A DNA stretch of 64,000 nucleotides, from positions 25,199 to 89,198 of the forward strand of contig CAVDQG010000005.1 of NCBI GenBank assembly GCA_963611165.1. Reading direction: 5' to 3'. Below the pieces are notes generated by a model. The model saw only the letters and a program-made list of their open reading frames with translations. It had not been told where the DNA came from and did no database searches. The number at the start of each line of letters is the position of its first letter. The first letter of the stretch is position 1. This DNA is from SIG603 sp963611165. GTDB taxonomy: Bacteria; Bacillota; Clostridia; Oscillospirales; Acutalibacteraceae. A program made the position numbers and the translations under genes. Below, in pieces: positions 1 through 8,639 of the stretch.

Positions 1-2426
1 TGCGCTCCTCCAAGAGCACATCGGCATCGGCGGTCACTACCCTTTCTTCGGGCGTTTCATTTGAGCTTACCGCAGTTTCTTCGGACAACAGCTGGTACAA
101 AATCAAAACGCTGAGCTCTCAGGTAGGCTATGTCCTTTCAAGTGAAGTCAAGCTTAACGCTAACTACCGCACCACGGGCAACGTTAATCTTCGCAAATCA
201 GCAAGCACAAGCTCCGATATACTCTCGTATGTCTCAAGCGGAACAGACGTGACCGTTATCGGTTCAACAGGCGGATGGTACAAGGTAGTTACCTCGTCAA
301 ATCAAATCGGCTACATGGGATATAAGTATTTGCAGGCAATTTCCGTTTCGACAGGTAAATATCAGGTTTCGGCTTCTTCTCTCAAGCTGTATAAATCACC
401 TACGCTCTCGGCAAATTCGTTCTGTACACTTCCGAAATATTATGTTTTGAGCGTCACGGATGTTTCCAATGCTCTGTGGTACAAGGTTAAGCTTTCGGAC
501 GGAAAATTGGGCTACGCTCAGATGTCGTCACTCACAAAAGTGGCAGACAGCACGGCTCTCACTCCCGCAGGCAATTCTCTCTTTGTCACAAAAGGCAATG
601 TTTACCTCAGAAGCGGAACGAATTCTAAGACAACCGCACTCGGAATCATTCAAAAGAATACCATAGTAAGCGTTACCAATACATCAAACGCAAACTGGTA
701 CAAAGTCACGGTACCGGGCGGAAAAACGGGCTACATAGCATCGAGATACCTCACAAAAACAGCTTACAGCTCATCGGCCTCCACTGCTACGGCAACACCG
801 AAGCCGACAGCAACCCCCACTCCGAAGCCTACAACTAAGCCTACTGCTACGCCGTCTTCTTCCTCTACAAAATATAAGGTAACGGCAACTTCTGGTCTTA
901 ACCTCAGAAAATCGGCTTCAACATCTTCTGCGATACTGGAAACTTTAAGTTACGGTTCAATCGTCACTTTGGTAGACGCTTACAGCTCCTCTTGGTACAA
1001 GGTTAAATCATCAAGCGGAAATGTCGGCTATGTAAGCACGGAATACATTGAGAAATACAACGGCTCATCAGGCGGCTCTGACAATACCGGTTCGGGCACA
1101 ATCAAACTTCCTCGCTACCAAAGCTACTACCTCGGTGACGGCTACTACACAAGCTCCGACACCTCGATAGCAACGGTAAATAACGGCTTTGTCTACGGCA
1201 AAAAACAGGGCACATGCACAGTCGGCGGTAAGAAATTCACCGTCACCGCACCCGAGGCTGTACGCTACGGCTACACCTCGCCGAACGCTCCCGTATCGGG
1301 AAACACCTTTAATTTCGTTGCCGTGACAGACGCTTCAAAGACAGCTGTAAAATTCGTTATTCAGGGCGGAGCGACTTACTCCACAACGAGTTACACAACG
1401 GAAAAAAGCTCGGCAAAAAACGGCTACGCCAACAACACCACAAGAATCTGGAAAAAATCAGCTAAGCTTTCCGCAGGTAATTACACCGTTAAGGTATACT
1501 CAAAGACAAGCTCTGGCTGGTCAAGCAGTTATTACACCATGACGGTACATGTCACAAAGTCATCGGCTACGGCATACACGACTGCAAATCATTACGCAAG
1601 CGACAAAATCTTAAATATCATCGCTAACTTTGAGGGTTATGTTCCCTGTATTGAGGACGATCCTCTCACAAGCAGCAGAACGCCTACTCTCGGCTACGGT
1701 CATGTAGTTTATAAGGGACAGTATTTCTATAACAACCTCACAAAAACCGAAGCTTACGCAATGCTGTGCGACACGGTGAACGCTGGCTACTTCACCTCCT
1801 CGCTAAACTCCTTTGTAAGCAAAAACAGTCTGCAAATCAATCAGGCTCAGTGGGATGCGCTCCTCTCCTTAAGCTACAACATCGGCACGGGATGGCTAAG
1901 CGGAACAGACACCGCAGACTGCCTACTCCATTCACCGAACTTCAAGAATATCGAGAGCAAGGTTAAGACCTCTTCCATTTCCGCTACCGTTGTGCTCAGC
2001 GGCTATGCTTATACGAGCTCCAGCACAAGCTCCACACGCTACAGCATCTCGGCAGGTCAGACGGTCAAGGTCTACGGAACTGCCGACAAGACAAGCTCGG
2101 GCGGTGTCGTTTGGTACAAAATGAGAGTTTATGCAGGCGGAAAGATGAGAACCCTCTGGACTCCGGGAAACCTTAAATTCCCGTCATCGGTTGGCTACAC
2201 CAAGAACCTTCGCTATATAGACTCCACACTTATCGCAAATAACCTTCTTCAGTGGCACAGTGCGGGCGGAGTGTGCATCACGGGTCTTGTTTGGAGAAGA
2301 CTTTCCGAGGCTAAAATATTCCTCTACGGGGAATACGCCACAGCATCATATTCTGCACCGAACTATCAAAAAAATACATATAAATTCATTTTCCCGTCTT
2401 GCGTCAAGCGATTGGAAAATTATTAA
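1..2426 (+). CDS. Secreted SH3b-repeat lysozyme (GH24), 5' end outside window
   Basis: The reading frame is open from base 3, so the gene begins upstream of the window. At least four bacterial SH3 repeats (spacing about 55-60 codons, each with a WYKV...GYV signature) precede a Thr/Pro/Lys-rich linker at about 800-855. A fifth SH3b (about 870-1050), an Ig-like segment (about 1100-1240) and another beta-rich domain (to about 1550) follow. The last part is a phage-lysozyme-like GH24 domain: catalytic Glu in NFEGY (codon 1632-1634), the TLGYGH motif with its Thr at 1686, and the YNIGTGW helix. The protein probably binds and cleaves peptidoglycan outside the cell. Its GH24 domain seems interrupted by an extra SH3b-like unit (see findings). 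A terminator follows at 2441. Confidence 0.85.
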   Translation, partial: RSSKSTSASAVTTLSSGVSFELTAVSSDNSWYKIKTLSSQVGYVLSSEVKLNANYRTTGNVNLRKSASTSSDILSYVSSGTDVTVIGSTGGWYKVVTSSNQIGYMGYKYLQAISVSTGKYQVSASSLKLYKSPTLSANSFCTLPKYYVLSVTDVSNALWYKVKLSDGKLGYAQMSSLTKVADSTALTPAGNSLFVTKGNVYLRSGTNSKTTALGIIQKNTIVSVTNTSNANWYKVTVPGGKTGYIASRYLTKTAYSSSASTATATPKPTATPTPKPTTKPTATPSSSSTKYKVTATSGLNLRKSASTSSAILETLSYGSIVTLVDAYSSSWYKVKSSSGNVGYVSTEYIEKYNGSSGGSDNTGSGTIKLPRYQSYYLGDGYYTSSDTSIATVNNGFVYGKKQGTCTVGGKKFTVTAPEAVRYGYTSPNAPVSGNTFNFVAVTDASKTAVKFVIQGGATYSTTSYTTEKSSAKNGYANNTTRIWKKSAKLSAGNYTVKVYSKTSSGWSSSYYTMTVHVTKSSATAYTTANHYASDKILNIIANFEGYVPCIEDDPLTSSRTPTLGYGHVVYKGQYFYNNLTKTEAYAMLCDTVNAGYFTSSLNSFVSKNSLQINQAQWDALLSLSYNIGTGWLSGTDTADCLLHSPNFKNIESKVKTSSISATVVLSGYAYTSSSTSSTRYSISAGQTVKVYGTADKTSSGGVVWYKMRVYAGGKMRTLWTPGNLKFPSSVGYTKNLRYIDSTLIANNLLQWHSAGGVCITGLVWRRLSEAKIFLYGEYATASYSAPNYQKNTYKFIFPSCVKRLENY

Positions 2427-2440
2427 GTGATTTAAACTTT

Positions 2441-2475
2441 ATCGGCTCTGTGAAAATCAGAGCCGATTTTTTATT
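2441..2475 (+). terminator. Intrinsic terminator of the lysozyme gene
   Basis: A perfect 10-bp stem (2441-2450 with 2458-2467) closes a 7-base loop and runs into a T-rich tract. It lies 15 bases after the stop codon. Confidence 0.85.
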
Positions 2476-2539
2476 TGTCCTTTTTTCTTGACAGTCACAA
2501 AATTAGAGTCTATAATCAAAATCAAGCATAACAAACCAA

Positions 2540-2780
2540 ATAAACCGATGATTGTGAGTAGTAACTGTGAGGTAATCTCAAAGAGAGCCGAATTAGGTGA
2601 GAATCGGCAGACGAAACCACAGCGAATGGACACATGAGGGCACTCGGGAAAGAAGTATCGGGTGACGTTCGCCGCGTTAAGGCTTTGAGTGGATAGGACT
2701 TTTCCTGTCAATTTGGGTGGTACCGCAGAACTTCACGCTTCTGTCCCTTGTTTGGGGACGGAAGCGATTTTTATTTTTTA
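2540..2780 (+). promoter_or_regulatory. T-box riboswitch, probably tRNA-Trp specific
   Basis: The leader carries the conserved T-box sequence TGGGTGGTACCGCAG at 2714-2728, followed by a terminator hairpin (arms 2736-2747 and about 2754-2766) and a T-tract. Upstream, the AGAGAG and GGTGAGAA elements of stem I are visible near 2580-2612. The probable specifier codon is TGG at 2627-2629 in the context GAA-TGG-ACA, which reads tryptophan. That fits trpS downstream. Uncharged tRNA-Trp should stabilise the antiterminator and switch on the aminotransferase-trpS pair. The T-box is certain; the specifier is inferred from local context and the downstream gene. Confidence 0.9.
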
Positions 2781-2827
2781 TCACATTAAAGCATTTAAGC
2801 ATAAAACTAAAAAGAGAGGATAAGATT

Positions 2828-4024
2828 ATGGAGTACAAATTTGCTAACAGAATTTCATCGCTTAAGCCGTCTGCAATTCGTGAAATTTTCAAGTATGCGG
2901 CAGACCCGTCATATATTTCGCTTTCAGCAGGAAACCCAGCACCCGAGGCATTTCCCGTCAAAGAAATATCTGAAATCAGCGCAAAGCTGCTTGAGGAAAA
3001 TCCGATATTGGCACTTCAGTACAACCAGACAGAAGGCTATCCTCTTCTTCGTGAGGAATTGAAAAAATACCTCAAGGAAAACCACAACATCGGCAGAGAG
3101 TCCGACACTCTCATCATCACAAGCGGCGCTCAGCAGATAGCAGACCTCCTCACAAAAGCTACCGTCAACGAGGGCGATGTCGTCATCAGTGAAGCTCCTT
3201 CCTTCATCGGCTGCCTCAATACTTTCCGTGCATACGGCGCAAAGCTTGTCGGCGTTCCGATGGAGAGCGACGGCATGAATGTCGAAAAACTCGAGGAAGC
3301 TCTTAAGAATAACCCTAACGCAAAATTCATCTACACCATTCCGAATTTCCAGAATCCGTCAGGAATCACAATGAGCCTCGAGAAGCGTCATGCGGTTTAT
3401 GAGCTTGCCAAGAAATACGGAGTGCTAATTTTTGAGGATAACCCATACGGAGACTTAAGATACAACGGAGAGTACATTCCTCCGATTAAATCCTTCGATG
3501 AAGACGGCATAGTAATGTATGCAGGCTCTTTCTCAAAGGTCATAAGCCCGGGTATGCGTGTGGCTTACGTTTACGGCCCGACCCCAGTTGTTCAGAAAAT
3601 GGTCATCTGCAAGCAAGGTGCCGACGTTCACACCAACATCTGGTCACAGGTTGTTTGCTATCACTTCATGCACGACTATGACTTCAACGCACACCTCGAG
3701 AACCTCAGAAAAATCTACACAAAGAAGAGACTTGTTCTTCTCGATGCAATGGAGAAAAACCTCACACCTTACATCACTTGGGATAATTTTGACGGCGGTC
3801 TCTTCGCTTGGTGTCATCTTCCCGAGGGCGTCGACATGCAGGACTTCTGCATGAAAGCCGTAGAAAGAAAGGTTTGCGTTGTCCCGGGAACAGCATTCCT
3901 CACAGACAGCTCTGAAAAATGCGACGCTTTCAGAATCAACTTCTCAACGCCGACAGACGAGCAGCTCGTCAAGGGAATTGAAATTCTCGGCGGCTTGATT
4001 AAAGATATTATGAACGAAAAATAA
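2828..4024 (+). CDS. PLP-dependent aminotransferase, 2-aminoadipate/aromatic type
   Basis: A 398-residue fold-type I aminotransferase of the LysN/MocR-like class. Visible features are the SLSAGNPAPEAFP entry motif, TSGAQQ (about 98-103), the substrate-binding IPNFQNPSG (about 161-169) and the PLP lysine in SFSK (about K237). The ATG at 2828 has a GAGAGG ribosome binding site. Longer upstream starts would lie inside the T-box terminator and are rejected. It lies 17 bases before trpS under the same tryptophan-type T-box, so an aromatic (Trp or precursor) transamination role is plausible. The family also includes 2-aminoadipate and branched-chain enzymes, so the substrate is not settled. Confidence 0.85.
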   Translation: MEYKFANRISSLKPSAIREIFKYAADPSYISLSAGNPAPEAFPVKEISEISAKLLEENPILALQYNQTEGYPLLREELKKYLKENHNIGRESDTLIITSGAQQIADLLTKATVNEGDVVISEAPSFIGCLNTFRAYGAKLVGVPMESDGMNVEKLEEALKNNPNAKFIYTIPNFQNPSGITMSLEKRHAVYELAKKYGVLIFEDNPYGDLRYNGEYIPPIKSFDEDGIVMYAGSFSKVISPGMRVAYVYGPTPVVQKMVICKQGADVHTNIWSQVVCYHFMHDYDFNAHLENLRKIYTKKRLVLLDAMEKNLTPYITWDNFDGGLFAWCHLPEGVDMQDFCMKAVERKVCVVPGTAFLTDSSEKCDAFRINFSTPTDEQLVKGIEILGGLIKDIMNEK

Positions 4025-4041
4025 GAACGGAGATTTTTACA

Positions 4042-5046
4042 ATGGAAAACCAGACCCCTAAAAAAAGAGTACTGAGCATGGTTCAGCCGACAGGTACATT
4101 TACAATCGGCAACTATTTCGGAGCACTTAAGAATTTTGCCGCACTTCAGGATGAATACGAGTGCGTCTATGCAATGGCAGACTTACACGCAATCACCGTA
4201 AGACAGGAGCCGAAGCAGCTCAGAGAGAACGTATATAAATCCTATGCGCTCACACTCGCTTGTGGCATCGACCTCAACAAATCCATTTTATTTTTGCAGA
4301 GCCAAGTTCCCGAGCACAGCCAGCTTGCATGGATACTCAACTGCTACACTCAGTTCGGTGAGCTCTCGAGAATGACACAGTTCAAGGATAAATCGGCTAA
4401 GCACGCTGACAATATCAATGCCGGACTTTTCACATATCCTTGTCTTATGGCTGCTGACATTCTTCTCTATCAGGCTGATTATGTTCCGATTGGAGCAGAC
4501 CAGAAGCAGCACTTGGAGCTCACAAGAAACATCGCAGAGAGATTCAACGGTCTTTATTCCCCCACATTCACTGTTCCTGACGGAATTATCCCGAAGAACG
4601 GCGCAAGAATTATGAGCCTTGCAGACCCGACAAAGAAGATGAGCAAGTCTGACGACAACACCAACTCTTTCATCACTCTTCTCGATCCAAAAGACACAAT
4701 CATCAAGAAATTCAAGCGTGCCGTAACAGACTCCGAAGCAAGCGTTCACTACGGCGAGGGCAAGGACGGAATCAACAATCTCATGGGAATTTATTCCGCC
4801 GCAACAGGCAAGTCCTTTGAAGAGATCGAAAAGGAATTCGAGGGCAAGGGTTATGGCGACTTCAAGGTAGCCGTCGGCGAAACCGTTGCAGATTGCCTTG
4901 CTCCGATTCAGGAGAAATACAACGAGTACATTTCCGACAAAAAGTTCCTCGAAAAGTGCTTTGCGGAAAATGCCGAGAAAGCTCATTACATTGCAAGAAA
5001 GACAGTTTCCAAGGTAATGAGAAAAATAGGCTACATCAATCTTTGA
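4042..5046 (+). CDS. trpS: Tryptophanyl-tRNA synthetase
   Basis: A 334-residue class I aminoacyl-tRNA synthetase that charges tRNA-Trp in the cytoplasm. The N-terminus has the expected SMVQPTGTFTIGNY stretch, where TIGN replaces the HIGH signature as usual in TrpRS. The KMSKS loop is at about residues 199-203. Length matches the family. The ATG follows an AACGGAG ribosome binding site. The gene is the second in a T-box-controlled pair, which supports tRNA-Trp sensing by the leader. Confidence 0.97.
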   Translation: MENQTPKKRVLSMVQPTGTFTIGNYFGALKNFAALQDEYECVYAMADLHAITVRQEPKQLRENVYKSYALTLACGIDLNKSILFLQSQVPEHSQLAWILNCYTQFGELSRMTQFKDKSAKHADNINAGLFTYPCLMAADILLYQADYVPIGADQKQHLELTRNIAERFNGLYSPTFTVPDGIIPKNGARIMSLADPTKKMSKSDDNTNSFITLLDPKDTIIKKFKRAVTDSEASVHYGEGKDGINNLMGIYSAATGKSFEEIEKEFEGKGYGDFKVAVGETVADCLAPIQEKYNEYISDKKFLEKCFAENAEKAHYIARKTVSKVMRKIGYINL

Positions 5047-5060
5047 TTTAAAAAGAATTT

Positions 5061-5095
5061 CAAGCGGCTGTTTTAAGCAGCCGTTTGATTTTTTC
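5061..5095 (+). terminator. Intrinsic terminator after trpS
   Basis: CAAGCGGCTG and CAGCCGTTTG form the stem (5061-5070 with about 5078-5087), followed by a T-tract. The T-tract overlaps the -35 box of the tRNA promoter downstream. Confidence 0.85.
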
Positions 5096-5113
5096 TCTGA
5101 TATGTGTTACAAT
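5085..5113 (+). promoter_or_regulatory. Promoter of tRNA-Arg
   Basis: TTGATT (5085-5090) and TACAAT (5108-5113) are separated by 17 bases. The tRNA begins about 28 bases after the -10 box. Confidence 0.6.
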
Positions 5114-5139
5114 AGTCAAACTAAAACAAAATAATCAAT

Positions 5140-5218
<79 letters not shown>

Positions 5219-5221
5219 AAT

Positions 5222-5266
5222 AAAAAGGGCGTGTGAAAAACTATCGTTTTTTCGCACGTCCTTTTT
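5222..5266. terminator. Bidirectional terminator between tRNA-Arg and nspC
   Basis: A long imperfect stem (A-tract plus GGGCGTGTG against CGCACGTCC plus T-tract) has T-runs on both sides. It can end the tRNA transcript and the opposing polyamine operon. Confidence 0.75.
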
Positions 5267-5269
5267 GTG

Positions 5270-6487
5270 TCATTTTTTCTTTCCCAAGCGGTACTTAAAA
5301 TCAGTGTAGCCGAAGCTTACTATTTCATTTATCGTGCTATCCTTTTTTCGTGAATATATAGAAGGCAGCGGCATGCCGTTAAAGGTATTGTTTTTACAGG
5401 TGGTGTAAATCGCCATATCACCAAACAACAGCAAATCTCCCACCTCTGGCAAATTTTCAAAGCTGTAATCACCTATTACGTCACCGGCAAGACAGGTGGG
5501 GCCCGCAAGTCGCACATCAAATGCTTTCTCTCCGCATTCTGCGGCGTCAAGAAGCGGCGGCTTATACGGCATTTCGATAACATCCGGCATATGGCATGCG
5601 GCACTCGCATCCAAAATCGTGGTGGTCACGTTGCCGTTTCTCACAACATCGAGAACCCTTGTAAGTAAAAAGCCTGCATTAAGTGCACAAGCCTCACCCG
5701 GTTCAAGATAGACCGTTACCCCCCATTCGTTTTGAGCACGCCGAATACAAGCTTCAAGCGTATCCATATCGTAATCGGGTCGGGTTATGTGATGTCCTCC
5801 GCCGAAATTCAGCCACTTCATATCAGAAAGAATGTCTCCGAATTTCTGAGCCACGGCGTCAAGAGTGACTGCAAGAGCATCGGAATTTTGCTCGCAAAGC
5901 GTATGAAAATGTAAACCGTCTAACAAATTAAGCAATCTTGGATTTTTCTTAACCGCTTCATCAAGCTGAGCTCGTGTCGTACCCAAACGACTGCCCTTCG
6001 AACATGGGTCATAAATCTCATGACCGTCCTGTGTCGAACACTCGGGATTTATGCGAAGTCCGACGCTTTTCCCCTTGATTTTAGCCACCGCACCGAATTT
6101 TTCAAGCTGTGACGGCGAATTAAAAACAATATGGTCGGTATAAGAAAGTATCTCTCTCATTTCGTCCTCTCGGTAAGCGGCACAAAAAACATGTACCTCT
6201 TTATTCGGCATTTCTTCAGCACCGAGTCTTGCTTCAAACAAACCGCTTGCCTCAGTACCGGCCAAATCGGAAAAGAACAGCGGATATAAATCGTAGTTAC
6301 TGAACGCCTTTTGCGCAAGCAAAATTTTACATCCCGTGCGCCTTGAAAGATTACCCAAAATTTCAGCATTGCGTGAAAGCGCCGCCTCGTCAATCACATA
6401 GCACGGCGTTGGCAAATCGTAAAATTCTTTCGGTATACTGCCGTCAACAGCCGCAAACGGCGGTAAAATCTTCTTTGAATCTATCAT
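5270..6487 (-). CDS. nspC: Carboxynorspermidine/carboxyspermidine decarboxylase
   Basis: A 405-residue PLP enzyme of the alanine-racemase (fold III) decarboxylase family. The PLP lysine sits in LLAQKAFS (about K60). The active-site loop with the catalytic cysteine is AGPTCLAGDVIGDY, characteristic of NspC rather than of ornithine or diaminopimelate decarboxylases. It removes CO2 from carboxyspermidine or carboxynorspermidine to give spermidine or norspermidine. The start codon shares a base with the stop of the upstream dehydrogenase gene (TGATG), so the two are translationally coupled. It is the last gene of the polyamine operon. Confidence 0.93.
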   Translation of the reverse strand: MIDSKKILPPFAAVDGSIPKEFYDLPTPCYVIDEAALSRNAEILGNLSRRTGCKILLAQKAFSNYDLYPLFFSDLAGTEASGLFEARLGAEEMPNKEVHVFCAAYREDEMREILSYTDHIVFNSPSQLEKFGAVAKIKGKSVGLRINPECSTQDGHEIYDPCSKGSRLGTTRAQLDEAVKKNPRLLNLLDGLHFHTLCEQNSDALAVTLDAVAQKFGDILSDMKWLNFGGGHHITRPDYDMDTLEACIRRAQNEWGVTVYLEPGEACALNAGFLLTRVLDVVRNGNVTTTILDASAACHMPDVIEMPYKPPLLDAAECGEKAFDVRLAGPTCLAGDVIGDYSFENLPEVGDLLLFGDMAIYTTCKNNTFNGMPLPSIYSRKKDSTINEIVSFGYTDFKYRLGKKK

Positions 6488-7746
6488 CAGTCCACCAAAA
6501 CAGGATTATGATTCTCGCTTCTCGGCAAGCCGTACTTGTCGAGTGCATCAAGGAACGGATCGGGATTAAACTCCTCAACCGTATAAACACCGGGCTTTAT
6601 CCACTCGCCTCTAAGCATCATAAGCGCACCACACATTGCAGGAACTCCTGTTGTGTAGCTTATAGCCTGACTGCCGACCTCACGGTAGCACTCTTCGTGG
6701 TCGCATACATTATATATGTAATAGCTTTTTTTCTTGCCGTCCTTTTTTCCCGTGAAGATACATCCTATGTTTGTCTTTCCCTTGGTGCGTGAGCCGAGGC
6801 TTGCGGGGTCCGGAAGCAAAGCCTTAAGGAACTGAATCGGCACAATTTCCTGTCCGTTATAGTTAATCGGTGTTGTGGAGAGCATTCCGACATCCTCGAG
6901 ACAACGCATATGATCAAGATAGCTCTGACCGAATGTCATGAAAAATCTGATACGCTTAACCTCGGGGAGATTCTTTCCCAAGGACTCGATTTCCTCGTGA
7001 TGAAGAAGGTACATATCCTTCTTGCCTACTTTGTCAAAGTCATACTCTCGCTTAATGCTCATGGCAGGAATTTCAATCCACTTTCCGTTCTCCATGTAAC
7101 TTCCCAGTGCCGAAACCTCTCTTAAGTTGATTTCGGGATTAAAATTTGTTGCAAAAGCATAGCCGTGGTCTCCGCCGTTGCAGTCCAAAATATCAATGGT
7201 ATCTATCGTATCAAACTCGTGCTTAACCGCATAAGCGCAATATGCCTGCGTAACTCCGGGGTCAAATCCGCATCCGAGAAGTGCAGTAAGTCCCGCATCC
7301 TCAAACTTCTTCTTATATGCCCACTGCCAGCTGTAATCAAAATAAGCGGAAAAGCCCTCTTCCTTACAGCGCTTCTCATAAATCTCACGCCACTTGGGAT
7401 CATCTGTATTTTCAGGCTCATAGTTTGCAGTATCCATATAGTTGACGCCGCAAGCAAGACAAACGTCCATAATAGTAAGATCCTGATACGGCAAAGCTAT
7501 GTTCATAACCAAATCGGGCTTGTAGCTGTTTATAAGCTCACAAAGCTGATTAACATCGTCGGCGTCCACCTGTGCCGTTGTGATTATCGTCTTCGTATTT
7601 GGTGAAAGCTTGGCGGCAAGTGCATCACACTTTGATTTTGTGCGGCTTGCAATGCAAAGCTCACTGAAAACCTCACTTACCTGACAACATTTTGAAATTG
7701 CAACGCTTGCGACACCGCCGCATCCGATAACAAGAACTCTACTCAT
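6487..7746 (-). CDS. Carboxynorspermidine/carboxyspermidine dehydrogenase
   Basis: A 419-residue saccharopine-dehydrogenase-like protein. The Rossmann motif VIGCGGVAS lies at the N-terminus. The family reductively condenses aspartate semialdehyde with putrescine (or diaminopropane) to the carboxylated polyamine, using NADPH. Pairing with NspC distinguishes it from true saccharopine dehydrogenases of lysine metabolism. The upstream agmatinase gene is 35 bases away. With agmatinase supplying putrescine, carboxyspermidine is the more likely product; this is inferred from context. Confidence 0.9.
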   Translation of the reverse strand: MSRVLVIGCGGVASVAISKCCQVSEVFSELCIASRTKSKCDALAAKLSPNTKTIITTAQVDADDVNQLCELINSYKPDLVMNIALPYQDLTIMDVCLACGVNYMDTANYEPENTDDPKWREIYEKRCKEEGFSAYFDYSWQWAYKKKFEDAGLTALLGCGFDPGVTQAYCAYAVKHEFDTIDTIDILDCNGGDHGYAFATNFNPEINLREVSALGSYMENGKWIEIPAMSIKREYDFDKVGKKDMYLLHHEEIESLGKNLPEVKRIRFFMTFGQSYLDHMRCLEDVGMLSTTPINYNGQEIVPIQFLKALLPDPASLGSRTKGKTNIGCIFTGKKDGKKKSYYIYNVCDHEECYREVGSQAISYTTGVPAMCGALMMLRGEWIKPGVYTVEEFNPDPFLDALDKYGLPRSENHNPVLVD

Positions 7747-7781
7747 GATGATACTCCTTTGTTTGTATTTTTTATATAATC

Positions 7782-8639
7782 TTACTTCTCAAGTGCCAAC
7801 AAAAGCTCTCTTAAAACCTTGCATGCAACAGCGGTAGAAACTCCGCTGTGATCGAGCATCGGTGCGAGCTCGTTGACATCAGCTCCGATAATATTCGCTT
7901 TCGCCACGCTTTGAACAGCACTCAATAGCGACAAAAAGCTGACTCCGCCCGCTTCAGGCGTGCCTGTTCCGGGAAATACCGACGGATCGAGACAGTCGAG
8001 GTCAATTGTAAAATAAACGGGCACATTCGCTTCAATTAACTTTTCGGTCAATTCTTCAAGTCCCGAGAAATCAAATTTGTGCATATCCGTGTGCTTATCG
8101 GCAAAGCGAAACTCTTCCCTGTCTCCGCTTCTTATGCAAAACTGGTGAATTCTGCCGTCTCCGATTAAATCGTGACAGCGGCGAAGCACACACGCATGAC
8201 TGAGCTTTGCACCGAGATAATCGTCTCTCAAATCGGCATGAGCGTCAAAATGAACGATGTGCAAATCGGGATATTTTTCTACTGCCGCACGCACGGCACC
8301 GAGAGTCACGAGGTGCTCGCCGCCAAGCAGAAGCGGAAGCTTTCCGTCACTTAGAATTTGTCTTGCACGGGACTCTATATCCCCAAGCGCACTTTCACTC
8401 GAGCCAAAGCAAAGCTCCATGTCTCCGCTGTCAAAAATATTATAATCGGTAAGGTCTTTGTCCTGGTACGGGCTGTAGGTTTCCAGTCCATAGCTTTCGT
8501 GACGCATGGCAGACGGGCCGAAGCGTGCCCCGGGACGATAGCTCGTTGTCGAATCGAACGGTGCGCCGAATAAAACTATGTTTGCATCGGCATAACTGCT
8601 GTCACAGCCTATAAAATTTTCTATGTTTCTCTCAAGCAT
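7782..8639 (-). CDS. speB: Agmatinase
   Basis: A 285-residue ureohydrolase that splits agmatine to putrescine and urea. Di-manganese ligands are in GGEH, HFDAHADLRDDY and TIDLDCLDPSVFPGTGTPEAGG. Length is typical. Its start overlaps the end of speE by one base, and it follows arginine decarboxylase in the operon, which supports agmatine over arginine as substrate. Confidence 0.95.
   Translation of the reverse strand: MLERNIENFIGCDSSYADANIVLFGAPFDSTTSYRPGARFGPSAMRHESYGLETYSPYQDKDLTDYNIFDSGDMELCFGSSESALGDIESRARQILSDGKLPLLLGGEHLVTLGAVRAAVEKYPDLHIVHFDAHADLRDDYLGAKLSHACVLRRCHDLIGDGRIHQFCIRSGDREEFRFADKHTDMHKFDFSGLEELTEKLIEANVPVYFTIDLDCLDPSVFPGTGTPEAGGVSFLSLLSAVQSVAKANIIGADVNELAPMLDHSGVSTAVACKVLRELLLALEK

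Noticed and set aside
2717..2827. N-terminal extension of the aminotransferase reading frame
   Set aside because: The extension begins inside the T-box and terminator and has no ribosome binding site. The ATG at 2828 has one and matches family length.
4288..4986. Long minus-strand open frame opposite trpS (232 codons)
   Set aside because: Fully antisense to a clear trpS gene, with no recognisable motif or start signal. It is a shadow of codon use.
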